Assembly: GCA_018389105.1 (NCBI GenBank)
Contig: JACATO010000978.1
Span: forward strand, 564,501 to 628,500
DNA: 64,000 nt
DNA from: Nautilus pompilius
Lineage: Eukaryota > Mollusca > Cephalopoda > Nautilida > Nautilidae
Reading direction: 5' to 3'
Position 1 is the stretch's first letter; each line of letters opens with the position of its first letter. Position numbers and translations under genes: made by a program. This document shows positions 14,472 to 27,629 of this stretch, piece by piece. Below the pieces are notes generated by a model. That model worked only from the letters and a program-made list of their open reading frames with translations. It did not search any database and was not told the origin of the DNA.

Positions 14472-15271
14472 ATGGGGCGAGAGAGAGAGATTACATCAGC
14501 ATCGACAGAAATTGTCAGCACAGAGAGATATTACATCAGCCCAGGGAGCAGCAGAGAGAGATATTACGTCAGACCAGAGAGAGAATACGTCAGCACAGAG
14601 AGAGATTATGTCAGCCCATAGAGAGATTATGTCAGCACAGAGAGAGATTATGTCAGCACAGAGAGAGAATACGTCAGCACAGAAGATTATGTCAGCACAG
14701 AGAGAAATTACCTCAGCACAGAGAGAGATTATGTCAGCACAGAGAGAAACGTCAGCCCAGAGAGAGATTACGTCAGCCCAGGGAGAGATTATGTCAGCTC
14801 AGAGTGAGATTACGTCAGCACAGAGAGAATACGTCATCACAGAGAGAGATTATGTCAGCACAGAGAGAGAAACGTCAGCCCAGAGAGAGATTACGTCAGC
14901 ACAGAGAGAGATTGTCAGCACAGGGATGGATTACGTCAACACAGAGAGATATTACGTCAGCACAGAAGATTATGTCAGCACAGAGAGAAATTACGTCAGC
15001 ACAGAGAGATTACGTCAGCACAGAGAGATTATGTCAGCCCAGAGAGAGATTACGTCAGCACAGAGAGAGATTACGTCAGCACAGAAGATTATGTCAACAC
15101 AGAGAGATATTACGTCAGCCCAGAGAGAAACGTCAGCCCAGAGAGAGATTATGTCAGCCCAGGGAGAGATTATGTCAGCCCAGAGTGAGATTACGTCAGC
15201 ACATAGAGAGATTATGTCAGCCCAGGGAGAGATTACCATCAGCCCAGAGAGTGAGGGAGAGAGAGAGAGAG
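14472..15271. repeat. minisatellite, ~21-bp unit GATTACGTCAGCACAGAGAGA
   Basis: About 35-40 variant units alternate TTACGTCAGC, TTATGTCAGC and AACGTCAGC followed by (C)CCAGAGAGAGA or ACAGAGAGA. Because 21 is a multiple of three, all frames stay open over long stretches, giving artefactual peptides with REI(M/T)SAQ heptads. Indels make the unit 17-24 bp in places. It shares the core ACGTCAGYACAGAGA with the array at 35 kb. Confidence 0.92.
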
Positions 15272-15299
15272 AATGATTTGAAATATGTGTAATAAGAGA

Positions 15300-16334
15300 T
15301 ATGTGGCGTTCAGGTAGGTGGTATGATCATTTTGTGTTAATCGCTCAACGTGGGCTGCTGTAGCTGTTGTTAGGTTTTTTTGTATAGGTTTGAAGTTGTT
15401 GTTTAAGGTTGCTTTGTCATACAGTTGTGTCTGCGCTATACTGTTGTTTATTAACACTTGCAGTTTGTTTCTGATAAATGCGGTTAACTTACTTTTGAAT
15501 GCCACCCATTAATGTGCATGCAAAACATTCTGCTGATCCTGTTATCTGGTAAAATCACTTATACTGTCAATAAAGATATTTCGAGTTAATAATGACTTAT
15601 TAAAAGTTCAGTTGTTTGATACAGGTGTCCGTGTTATCAGGTTTCAGTTGCTTAGCATAAACGTCGTCATCACCGAATTGATACGGATAGCGACAATCTT
15701 ATGTAAATAAGGGAAGGATTTGTTTATAAACGGGGATTCGATAAAGTCGTATCTGCGGTGAGCCAGTTGAGCTGTTCTCTAATCTACAGTAATGGGTTTG
15801 CTCGTGTGTAGGTAGGAATGCATATATTGAGAAAATAACATCTTGTCAGTGGTGTAGCCCCTTATACGTGCACATACATCTGTGGTGGAACAGTCTGGCA
15901 TTGTTCTAGCATGTACTGGTGTTGGTGTCGGTGTTTATATCGTAATATGAAACTGCATGTGGTAAATAAATATTTTAAAATCGCCTTACAAACCTGGGTT
16001 TTAAATGCCTGCGGTAAGAATGTATTAACAGAGAGAGTTACCGAAATATACCGAAATATTTAAAATGCAGTCAAAATCTGGCCACATCTCGTCCGATTTC
16101 AAACCTTCAGTTCAGGAATCTTCACTTATCAAACACCTGAAGCTTTTTCTGGATGGACTTGGAACTTCTCCGCCTCCTTACTCCTTTTATTTGATACCGA
16201 ATATTTATTTTTTTTTGGTCTTCTTTCCTTTTCTAACTTGAACATGTGATTTCGCTGGTTAACTCGTGTCGACAGTGAACTAACGTAGTTCGAAATATTC
16301 ATTTACTTCTAGTCGTGCTCTTCTGTGTTTTTTG

Positions 16335-16402
<68 letters not shown>

Positions 16403-17490
16403 GTGAATGTTTACATGCATACAGGAGTAATTTCAGTTATAAGACAAAAACTTCGAACATTACCGAGTAGTTTACCTCACATGCTCTCTGCTGTAAGATG
16501 TGACTCTTAAATATGGCAAATTGCATAAGTGATTAAGGAGGAAGCCGTAAGACATCTTGGAGTATGCGGAACCCTCAGGGAAGAGATTTTAAAATTGATT
16601 AATTGTATTCTCGTTAGCCTTTCCTCGGCAATTACTCTTGAGTAAAACGAAATAATAGTCATGCCATAATGGCGTAACTGAATACAGTTAATTATCATTA
16701 ACAGTAATTTATCTTTTAGAGAAATGACTTTCGCATGCAGAACTTTAATTCATCTTTAATGACGACTGCCAAAGAGAAACGACAGACCATCTTCACGTCG
16801 TTTGTTTTCCAAAAAGAGTATAGATGATAGTAACTGCAATGCAAAGGTAGCGTTTCGGTTCCCTTTACCTGTCTTTGAAGATGGTTAATTCTCGTCGTGT
16901 TATCGCTGCTGTAACTTTACCTGTATTCGCTCAACAATCAGTTTACTCCTTGCAATATTCTTCCAGGGACTAAGTAATTTAAGTTTTGTTTCACTTGAGA
17001 TATCGGAATTTGCCCACTGCAGTCTAGAAATGTAATTAGCACAGACTCGAAAGGTACAGAAGCGGTTGTGGAAGACAGATACTGTGTGTTACCTATCTCA
17101 TGCATCGTTAAATATCAGACAGATGTAACCATTAGGCAGATGCAATTTATGCAAGATTGGATTTCAGATGTTAGAGAGAAGACCCTACAAGAATTAAGGG
17201 TTTAAGAGAATTCATCCGGATAACTACATTTACTTATACTAAGGGTGGTACGATACGAAAGGATATACATAATAGAATCCTTTCAGTAATAGGATTGCTA
17301 ATAAGTGGGATAACGTGTCAGAAAGTTTGGTCAGTAGGGATGGTGTTCGAAGAGTCTGCTGACTGCGGTTTCTCTTTTCTAGGGAAATCCCTTGCAGGTT
17401 AACTACCTCAAGCGAAACATACATTCATGGAACCGGAACCAAAGGAGACAACAGAACGGCTGGCTTAGAGAACCCTCATGCATCGCTGAA
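15300..17490. other. gene-free stretch with one microsatellite
   Basis: Unique DNA carrying the (ATT)n tract at 16334-16401. No recognisable coding or RNA feature. Confidence 0.55.
16334..16401. repeat. (ATT)n microsatellite
   Basis: About 22 uninterrupted ATT units. Confidence 0.95.
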
Positions 17491-17499
17491 CGATAAAGG

Positions 17500-17770
17500 A
17501 TGAGGTTCTCTCCGTGATGCTCCTGCACTGGGAATCCGCGGGTGGGAGACGTGATATCGGCGGTCAGCGCCCCGTCCGCGGCGGCGGCGAGGGGAGACCA
17601 CTACCTGATGCTGGAACCCGCGATTCTGGCCGACATCGCTTACGAGTGCACCGCTGTAGTTTGGCCGCGGCCATTCGACGGGTAGTCCGCCTTCCGGTCC
17701 AAGGCGGGGAAGACGCACGCACCTGTTCGGTTGGTCTTTGCCACGTGCCGGTCTCGAGATATTTACGTCA
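17500..17770 (+). other. GC-rich, coding-like patch, unidentified
   Basis: A GC- and CpG-rich island in AT-rich surroundings. One plus-strand frame stays open for about 55 codons to 17685 and contains DHYLMLEPAILADIAYECTA and VVWPRPFDG. After a TAG the same frame continues KAGKTHAPVRLVFATCRSRD. The composition and residues look coding, but I recognise no family and find no convincing acceptor. It could be an exon of an unknown gene, a decayed transposon fragment or an isolated CpG-rich regulatory patch. Confidence 0.25.
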
Positions 17771-17779
17771 TTAATCTGT

Positions 17780-20160
17780 TAATAATAATAACAAAATTAT
17801 GCGTTTAATCTTTATATTTCCCCTGTTCTAATTTGAAAATTAAATTCCGCGCATACTTCATCGGCTCCATTGCATTTTATTCTGTGGATCCTTCCGATGC
17901 TTATTTAATTATTCAGATTATTAGATTTCGTTCCGTCTATTTCTGCTTTTTATGAAAACTCGCTACACTAAAAGAAAAAGGTGAAATGGTCCAAGCGGAA
18001 TGTGGTTGTGGTTCCGATCTCTCGTAAGAGAATAGCACAGCGCAAGGTAACGTCGTTTAATTTACTGTCTCTCATCTGAAAACTACGTGAGTCGGTTCCT
18101 TTCCAAGGATATTTCATTAACCGATTGAGTCTAAATCTTTTCGTTCAGCCGTCGATCGGTTGGGCGGAATTGGGAAACTCTCATTTCTCTTTCGTTTAAC
18201 CCTCTTTGTTCCCGTGCTTCTAGCCCTAACCCTAACCACTGCACTGTTTGCATCACCAGCTGCGTCGGATGGTGAAGGTAAATACAACCTGGCGTGATAT
18301 ACTGGGGTTGAATACGAGAGCCGGTGAGTTTTCGAGTCCAGATGATACTTTCAATTTGTATCATTCATTAAAGATCACAGGTGTGGGTTTATTAATTTCT
18401 TTTCTTAACCGTAAACCGTCCAGGTGTAAGCTATTGTTCATTGAGGTGGTCGGTTTCTGTTATAGGCCTCGAAAGGTGACAGTAAGTCGGGGCGAGAATG
18501 GTCTACCGGAGGTACTTGGCTTTCATAATGGTGGGCAACTACAGTATCAAGTAGGTCTTGGAGATCTTTCTCTAGTCAAAGCCAGGAAACTCGTCATAGC
18601 AGAAGATCTGCGTTAATATACGATCGAGGGCTCGAACAGCGATTGGTTTACACCGTCACCGTCGTCGACACAAGCCGGTTACTCGATCGTGCCTGCCCCG
18701 CCTTTAATGAGTGTCGAGGAGAATCAAAACACGGCCTTTAAGTGGCGTTTACTGGCGTGTAAAGTCGCATCGGACAGTCGCTGTACGCCGTCTGAGCCGG
18801 TTCTGTGGCCGACCGATACCATCGATTCTGCTGTACGTAATTGAATGGTTGGAAGAAAATCTTCCCTCTGTATTCGTCATCAGTTATGTCACAATTATAC
18901 TGCGCCATTGCGAGTCGGCTGAAATCTAAATGGATGTGACTCGGCTTACAACCAGAGTCTATGAGATTAAGGCCAACATGTCTTACGAGTAGATTTTCTA
19001 TGGATTTATTGCCAGCCAAGAATCTTATAATATTCCATTTTATATAGTTTTGTTACTCAACGATCACGTGATGACAATTCCTTGCTTTGTAAGTCCATAA
19101 TTGGTCTGATTTAACATTGGAATCTCCAAAAATCCATACCTTTGTTTTTCCTTTTTTCGCCACTAAAACCTTAAGGTGAAACTTTTCTTTGTTAACATAA
19201 ATTTTGAATCTTCAGGCCAGAACTGACCAATTTTTCTTAAAAATACGACTTGTCCGTTATTCTAACAATGAAACGTCAAAATAAAATTATGCTAAAATTA
19301 TTATTTATTATATTTTATTTTTTCTTACGAAATCTGAAAAGTCTTTTCATAGATAATTTGCCAGAAATACAGAGATTGTTAAATGATACTGGAACTTAGA
19401 CAAGATTATTAGTGTTTCTTAATTTTGACTTTTAATGAACTAAAGGATAAGCAACGCATTTTCCATATCCACTCATCAACCTGACAAGAAAGGTAACTGG
19501 TGTCACATGATTACCACCTTCCACACACATATATCATTATGTATCGGGAAAAAACAGTTGTACTCTTGTAGTTTGTGTGTGTGGGGATATAACTATCAAA
19601 TTTCGAAGCATTTTCGAATAAAACAATAATTAGTTCTGGTGAATTATCAATAACAGTATTCATTTTGACTTCGACAAAAGATAATCTTGTATTCTGTGAG
19701 TGTATCGCTATAACAGCTCGATTTAAACTGTTTTGAACATTTGGAACAATCTTATATCGAACAAAAAATATAGGGATTCTTGTATAAGATTTATTCTACA
19801 GCTACTTGCAGAAACCCTGGTCGTTCTAAAGGGTTTCATATTTTAATCCAGATGTTGAGTCATGTGACAGTTTCAGTGCTTCAAATGCTACCTGTGTCTC
19901 TTCGTCTTTGGGTTGGGTATACCTGCAAAATTCCACCGCTGTCAGGTGATTTAAAATTTAAATGATATAAGCCAAAGTTGATAAAATCCTGTCACAAGCA
20001 GCGACACCTGGCCACGGCTAAGTTACGGATCAGCAGCAGATTGTCAAACATGGTTGGTGAACTTGGTGTAATAGAGTTATCTGATTTGGAGAGAGGTATG
20101 AAGACAGCCTACGAAAGACCTAACAAGGGCACCGCAGCAGAACTTTCTGTCGAGAGGTCT
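17780..20160. other. gene-free stretch
   Basis: A 122-codon plus-strand open frame (18248-18616) has no recognisable motif. A short CCCTAACCCTAACC (18225-18238), two telomere-type units, lies at its left. Too short to mean a telomere. Confidence 0.5.
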
Positions 20161-20169
20161 GTGATGTAA

Positions 20170-20420
20170 CCCGATGCAAAAGTACTTCTCGAGCAGGGAT
20201 AATCATAGACTACCTCTAACAAGAAATTTTCAACCTCCCACAGTCTGTTCATTCCGCCGACCTAAACTCCATAGAATACGATCTTGGATGAGGCTCTCTG
20301 GCCAGTTTAGATATCAATCACACGCATCTGTGGCAGAGTCCGGAACTGTGTCAAGTTCTGACAAAGGAGTAATTAGGTGAACGATATAAGAGGCAGGCGC
20401 AATTATATAGAGCAAGACAG
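20170..20420 (+). mobile_element. possible Tc1-like transposase 3' fragment
   Basis: Plus-strand residues DLNSIEYDL (20259-20285) match the third catalytic block DLNPIE of Tc1 transposases and are followed by a tail with HLWQSPELCQVL. The first two catalytic blocks are absent. A short, decayed fragment. Confidence 0.45.
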
Positions 20421-20429
20421 AAGTTGTCA

Positions 20430-22545
20430 TACACGCTACGTAAAATCGTAACTTTAGGATGTATAGATACTGTCGGCTGACACTACTTGTTATTGTAACA
20501 TCGCTAAATGCATAACAGTTGTCCAGGTATTGTGCAAAATTAACTGTATGTTGAACCTTAATGCCAAATTATTGTGTGCAGGTGTTTTATCCTTAATAAA
20601 TTCGTACTATTTATACTACAATATCCCAACCTTATGTTCATAGACGTATATCACAAAGAGTAAATAATAGCTACTTTTTGTTATATATTTATGATTATTA
20701 TAAATAAACCGTTTAGAAATTGTATTACAGTATTATACGGAAATATTCATTTATATTAATCAGAATGTGATGGAGTATATATATATGGTTAATTTTTGGC
20801 ATTTTATGCTATATTTTAATTTTTTTTTCAAAACGCTTTTGTAGATTATTCGGGTGTTTTGACATAAGAAAGATAATTCTAACGTTCAGTGTCAGTATCA
20901 ATCACGATCATAGAGCGTTTCTGAGATTCTCACGTAACTAATACTCTCCTAATGAACAGTATCGCCAAACTTTGTCTTTGTACTTTGCAAAAGATTTAAT
21001 GAGATTGAAGGAAAGGACAATTGAAGCAAGTTGAGTTTTATTACAATATTTAAGTTAATTAAAAATTTCCTGCTTCCGTACGATACCATCAGCTGATAAT
21101 AAACATATTATAATATCCCAAGTTAATACTTTTAAATTTGATTTAAAGATGTATAAAACAAGGAAAATCTTTAGAAAAGTAACATTAAAATGAATCTGAG
21201 TTCTTCTGAATATTAATTGAATCTCGGAAACCTTCCTGAGACTGGGGAAGCATCGATCAGGCAGTTAATCTGAATATTTTAAAGCAGTTTTGTAATCGAT
21301 TTCAATTTAAATTCATGTTTTAAACGTCTCTTAAATTGTTACGTAATTTTTTTTTATTATTTCCACTTTTTTGTTGTTATGGAACGGCTTTCCATGGACG
21401 GTTTTCGGTACAGCAGCTGTTGGCACTGTCAAACTCTAGCTGTGTATCAGCCATACATCAAAGAGTCTACAGTTTCTTTGATGTGATCTTCACAAGGTGG
21501 CGAGTACGGCCGACGATATATCGTGTCAGAACCCCAGGAATCGCGACGATCGGCTACATTCCAGCCCCTTCCTTTAGCTTACCTGAAGAATTTGTCCGTG
21601 TCTGCTTTCTGTCGAGCACTGAGGGGGGCCTGTGACTAGAGAAGAATGTATGAAGCACTGGTCTAATTTCCATTACCAAATGACTTCATTGTCGGAACCA
21701 GTCTAGTTTCCATTAATGATAAAAAGAAAACATAACGTGGATATTAAGTTCGAACAACAGACAAACCCCTGCAGGATGAGATGGAAGGTTAGGCGGAGAT
21801 AGGCACACAAACGCCGTCCCCTTCGTCAGTCCTCTCACGAAGTAGCATCTCTTATTGTACCCGGTAAACCGCTCACTTTGGAACGGGTTTCCTGAATATC
21901 GGAGCAGTGACTGCGGGCAGGTCAGGGCTCATCCGAGGCGCTTTGGTTAAGGAACCTACTGATGCGGGCTGCCATCCAGAGCAGTTTCTGTGTCGTAGTT
22001 GTTATCTCGGATCACTTAGACGGGCACCGCACTTCCCGCGAATATTCTGGCTCCTGCTGAACCATCTGACCAGCTGTTTCTTTTGTGTCGTTGATAGAAT
22101 TGCAGAGTTTTGGTATTTAATTATGGCAGAGAACTTGGTTAACCCAGGCTTCTAATAAAAAGAAAGAAAAAAAACACTAGTCAGCGGATTAAAATGGTAA
22201 AAACGTTTCGGAAGTTGTGTGGTTGTTGTCAGAGTTTAGGATCTGCACAAAGTCGATTCGACTAGTGGCATAAATGAGAAGGTTAGAGGGGGGTCCGCCA
22301 TCTTACGTGAAAATGGGGGACCAAGCACATTGCGATATGCACGCCGATGGTATATAAATGTCGAAGTTTTTCACACTTTTTTTAATGGTTCCGAATTTTA
22401 CCTGTTGACGGATTTTCTCTATCATCTCCCAAGCAGTAATACGAATAACTAATAAGAAGAATAATTACAGCTTTCAAGCGGATGGAGCTGGTTTCGAACC
22501 CAGGATCCATTCGGTCACCGACTTTACGAACGTCACAATGTCGTT
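20430..22545. other. gene-free stretch
   Basis: AT-rich DNA to 21330, then a more CpG-rich part to 22540 with open frames of 82-99 codons lacking recognised motifs. Nothing assignable. Confidence 0.5.
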
Positions 22546-22549
22546 AGAT

Positions 22550-23275
22550 GTTTATCGAGGGGAGTTACCGATTTATCGACAGGTGTTCTCGATTTATCAA
22601 GGTGTGTTATCGACTTATCGATGATGTTATCGGTTTGTCGATGATGTTATCGGTTTGTCGATGAGTGTTATCGATTCATCGATGTGTTATCGACTTATCG
22701 ATGATGTTGTCGGTTTGTCGATGAGTGTTATGCCTTATCGATGATGTTATCGGTTTGTCGATGAGTCATGATTTATCGATGATGTCGGTTTGTCGATGAG
22801 TTTTATCGATTCATCGATGTGTTATCGACTTATCGATGATGTTATCGGTTTGTCGACAAGTGTTATGACTTATCGATGATGTTATCGGTTTGTCGACGAG
22901 TGTTATGACTTATCGATGATGTTGTCGGTTTGTCGACGAGTGTTATGACTTATCGATGATGTTGTTGGTTTGTCGACGAGTGTTATGACTTATCGATGAT
23001 GTTATCGGTTTGTCGACGAGTGTTATGACTTATTGATAATGTTGTCGGTTTGTCGACGAGTGTTATGACTTATCGATGATGTTATCGGTTTTTCGATGAG
23101 TGTTATGACTTATCGATGATGTTATCGGTTTTTCGACGAGTGTTATGACTTATCGATGATGTTATCGGTTTTTCGATGAGTGTTATGACTTATCGATTAT
23201 GTTGTCGGTTTGTCGATGAGTGTTGTCGATTTATCGATGTGTTATCGGCTTATCGGGGGTCTTGTCAGTTTACCT
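22550..23275. repeat. minisatellite with ATCGAT/GTCGAY units
   Basis: Short TTATCGATGATGTTATC and GGTTTGTCGAYGAGTG segments alternate. From about 22860 they form a regular higher-order repeat of about 60 bp, TTATGACTTATCGATGATGT plus GGTTTGTCGACGAG. Nearly every unit contains ATCGAT or GTCGAC palindromes, making the array rich in short inverted repeats and CpG. It ends before a (GA)n tract at about 23300. Confidence 0.92.
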
Positions 23276-25289
23276 TTGATAACCGACCAAACATTTTTTG
23301 AGAGAGAGAGAGATCAATGTTTTACGTCAATTATCGCTCATTAGTAGTCTCCGGAGACGCTTTATGATGCATCCTGTGAGATGATAATTATCGTGAAAAA
23401 TATTTACCTATGTAGGAGATAAATTTAGTTAATCGTGATTATGGTCACACACTGTCGGTACGTTTCCAGGCGCAGTATGCGTACATCTACCGTATACTTC
23501 GACTTTAAACAAATAATGATACAAAAATAGAGAAATTATTGGCTTAAGAAAAAAACGGAACGGTTTTATTTATGATTTTCTGTCAGAAAGGGACAAGCGG
23601 TCCTGCTGAGTGTGTAGTCTATCAGGTTCTTAAAAGCCCCTGAAGTTGTCCGGGTGTTACTCGGTGCTCAGATTTTCTTTGATATTTCTCGGATAACTAT
23701 AACAGGGTCACGTGTCAAGAAAGGTGTCATTACATCTCGAGTGGTAAATATAATTATTGCCTTAGCTTTGATTTTTGACGTAGTTGCAATTCCTCGGCGC
23801 TCGCGCTCCCTTTTGTTCTCGCTCGCTATGGAAACATTCCTATATCATAAATCCTTTCACCGGAATGCGCCTGGTGAGTTGTACTGAAATACATGTTCCC
23901 ATTGTTGGCACCGCCTTGGAGAGTTTGTTTTCTCCTGAACTGAAACAGCCTCGATCGGGACCGAGAGTCGTTTGTATAAAGGAGAAGAATTCGTCGTAAT
24001 AACCATCCGAGATGCGAACGGAAACTTCCTTTTATTACACACGCGGGATCAACAAAAGATAATGAGTTTGTTGGGGGATGTACGAAGCGACCCCGGAGTT
24101 CTTACAAGTGCGTGACGAGACCAGAACCGATCGGCAGCAAGAGAGAGGGGAAAACAGTTTTCGGTACAATAGATTAATAACAAGGGAGGAAAATAGAAAT
24201 GGCGCTGCTCAAGACTTTCTGGGGAAGTGGTGAATAATATTTTTTTTAAAAAAAAAATAAATTTGTAAGACTAATAGAGTCGAAAAGCTGGGTTCAGACC
24301 ATGGTCGGGATAGATTCGGTCTAACGTACCGGAGTTGTTGTTTTCTTTCGTCTAAGACCGCGTAGATTTCCTCCCACATCGGGTTCGCTGCCGAGGGGCT
24401 GGCTGACTGTCTCCCGGTTGGGGCACCGTGGAACAGGGGTTGGTCTGCAGGTGACGACTGCCCCTTTCTCAGCGAGGGGCTGGTTTACTCGAGAAACAGC
24501 AGGTGTCTGGCCTCGTATTTAATATCAGAAGCTAGCTCGGTTCAGCTGGTGTTGGACCTTTCTTGTTAATATTAGTATTAATGTTAATGATAACACAATT
24601 TGCCAAAACCTAACCCGACCGACAGACAAGTTTTCCGTCCAAAACCAGCTCTCTATCGGAAAATCCAGAGTAAATACAAACCTTCGCGAGCTGGAGGCAG
24701 ACAGCCCCACTCTTTGGCGTCTGTTGTGTACCGAGCGGAGAGAGGCAAGGGAGAGACAACTGACAGATAAATCGAACGTTCCGGACACGTGGGTAAACGG
24801 CACGAGCGCACATGATACCAACTTCAGCGGACCGCGGGTAAAACGTCTTTCCGCATCAGTTCGTTCGTGAAGAAGAGCACCAACCCGAGTCTGTGGACGG
24901 TCTGGCGATACTCATACAATGCCTCGTTCATTATTAAAGCACATCCAATATTTATCTTTGCTGGGTCTATCTCTTCTGTATGTTTTTTTTAATATCTGTA
25001 TTCGTTAGTTTTCTCCTCAAAATCAATGCCCTAGTTATGAGCATCGATACTTCTTCGCTCTCCCTGCCTCCTCATCTTTGGTTGTGTTTTTTAACTTTTA
25101 AGGGGACGTAACCGTTGTTTTTTTTTTTTTCGACCACATCTCTCGTGTATATTTCTACTGGATTATCCGCTCGTGCGTTTATCTCGTTAAAGATGCTGGA
25201 CAGACGGAAAGACTCACCAGGATGTTAAAACACTGTCTTAAAGAAAGGAATACAACAGAATTCTCCTCTTTCAGTAATTTATAAAACTT

Positions 25290-25389
25290 AACGGACGACA
25301 ACTCGTCTTGTTTTAACGGGCGACAACTCGTCTTGTTTTAACGGACGACAACTCTTCTTGTTTTAACGGGCGACAACTCGTCTTGTTTT
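25290..25389. repeat. four tandem 25-bp units with internal hairpin
   Basis: The unit AACGGACGACAACTCGTC plus TTGTTTT occurs four times exactly head to tail, differing at one or two bases. Each unit contains GACGA-CAAC-TCGTC, a 5-bp stem with a 4-base loop. One unit has a G-to-T change that weakens it. Confidence 0.93.
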
Positions 25390-27571
25390 CCGGGGCGCTT
25401 GGCCTTTTATGCAATTTTCACAATATTTCAGATGATTTGTGATCAAACTCAGAAGACCCGGTTTTACCTCTATTGCTCCAACAGTTGGTATTCGGTAATT
25501 CTCCATACAAGAAACAGTGGGCGTCAAAAGCTTAGAAAATTCCAAGAGTTTCTTCTCTACAGATTTTCGTTCAAAAGTCCGACAGGTGCGGCATCTCTCC
25601 GCCAAAGTATAACATGATTCACTGGTGTACAGTTACGATGTATTCATCCATCGCTGATAAAATAGAGAGAGCTCCCTCTAGTGGGAACCTATCGCCATTG
25701 CACGAAACGTTCATGATCACCACTGAAAACATTGTCGAGAGGAACCGCAGCCAACATGCTACCAGAACTGTACTCAGCCATTTTGCGGAACTAAAGGACT
25801 AACGTCAGTTTCGATTTTTCTAATTAATTCTCAAAACTTCTGGCATCTCCAATGTGACTCCGTGTTCGCTCAGGTGAGTGAGTATATTTGGAGCGACCCA
25901 GTTACGTCACAACATATGACTAACGGGAATTGTTTGAAACGCAACCAAACATCAAGAGTTTGTATAATGTTTATTTCAAACCACAATTAGAATTATCTTT
26001 ATTTACTGCATTGAAAAAAAACAACAAACAAGCAAATCTGCTTCCGTGTCCTAGATGGGTACACAATTTATACAAAACCAACCGTTAGACCTACCTGAGA
26101 ATTGCCGTAAAAGGGTCACATGATCAGTTACCACCATATAATTGTTTCTTCTTTAAGACATTAGCTGAACCTACCCAGGGGAGACCATGGCTGATTGCGA
26201 CAACTCTTAAACAGATCTATTTTATTCTGGAATTAGGTGCAGAGAGATTATGGTTCATCGATAATTACAAACTGCTGTAGTTATTGAGATGGAACATTCG
26301 CACAACTTCAGCAAGACTTCGAAACATTTCCTTCGGTCAAAGTGTCGCCCAAAGTGGGAGTTAGTTGCGGCATAGATCGGGGTGAGTCGTAACAATGGAA
26401 TTATATACAAAAACAGCGAGTTATTCCATGTGCGGCTAAGCGGATTAAAATTAAGTGAAACTCCGACATTTTCCCTGTGGCTCTTGGCAAACTGGTTGTT
26501 TCAGGTTCTCTGAAGTTGGATGATGCTTCATGAAATCCACAACCATTTTGGTCTCGCACATCGTTAACATACCATCAATCTCGTGTTAATGCTGCTATCT
26601 TTTACCTGGCCCATTCGATGTATTTCATTTCTATAAACGATGTCCAGGTTCTACAAAAATAACGTGGCCGGTTCATTAAAAATCCAATATCGTGGACAGA
26701 GGGGGAGGCATCAGGATATAAATGGAGGAGACTGGAGACAGGAAATTCTTCCCGAAAGTAATTTTTATCTCCGGATACTGGAAGTTTTAAGAACCAGGAT
26801 CAACAAATGGGAGAATAAAAACGACGCCATTATTCTTTTGGCTTGACTTTGAGATACCGTATGTACTAACTTTGCCGGTGTGAATACTTATTTACTTTTG
26901 TTACACCCGACCCCGTGTGGACAACCTGCGAAACTTCCAGGTCCTGAGACAGTGCAGCGTCACGCTCAGGCCGAACTCCTAGTCTCGCCATAATACAGAT
27001 CCAAAACACCAGAAGCATTATTTTGCCAGTTTATTAAAGGCGACCGGTTATGACGTGTAACAGGAAGGTACTTCTTTCAGTTCTGGTCACGTGATCCGTT
27101 TTGACACGTGACACATTTTGCGCTTATAGAGATGCCAGTGATGTACTTGAGATATGGTTTCTCGTTGTTTTCCGCATCCAGCCTAAGAATTTCCTAAAAA
27201 TGGAATTACTGTTGTCAGGAATCATTAGGGGGAGAAGAAAAAAAGAAGTATCATTCTGACCGGACGAGGTCAGAGTTGTTGGCATCTGTTGCTCCATAAG
27301 AGAAAACAGGCTAAAAATCCCGTGCCGAGTTCTTGATGAGATCAAACCGAATATCGGACATATCGGGACTGTGATGGAGAGGGGGAACAGAAACTCATCG
27401 ATAGGTTTAAGACAATGACCCTCGAAAATTCGTGAGTGTTGGGATGGATCCTTCAGTTCATTTTCTTCGCCATACATCCCCGCGTCTCACCATCTCGCAT
27501 CGAAAGGCGATTGTTCATTATATCTGGTCTATAGATTCCTCGTGCGGAGCCAGAGGAGAATTGAGTCGAGT

Positions 27572-27629
27572 CATCAGTTGTTGTTGTTGTGGTGGTGGTT
27601 TGGTTGTTGTTGTTGTTGTTGTTGTTTAG
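27572..27629. repeat. (TTG)n / TGG microsatellite
   Basis: TTG repeats interrupted by TGG. Open frames here encode Val or Asn/Thr runs and are artefacts. Confidence 0.9.

Noticed and set aside
14472..15271. CRISPR-like array
   Set aside because: Units are contiguous tandem repeats without unique spacers, in a eukaryotic genome.
18225..18238. CCCTAACCCTAACC, two telomere-type units
   Set aside because: Two units are expected by chance or from a small repair event and do not indicate a telomere or fusion point.
24290..24480. Possible SINE fragment with GGGTTCAGACC
   Set aside because: A single box-B-like match without a box A at the right distance or repeat ends is insufficient.
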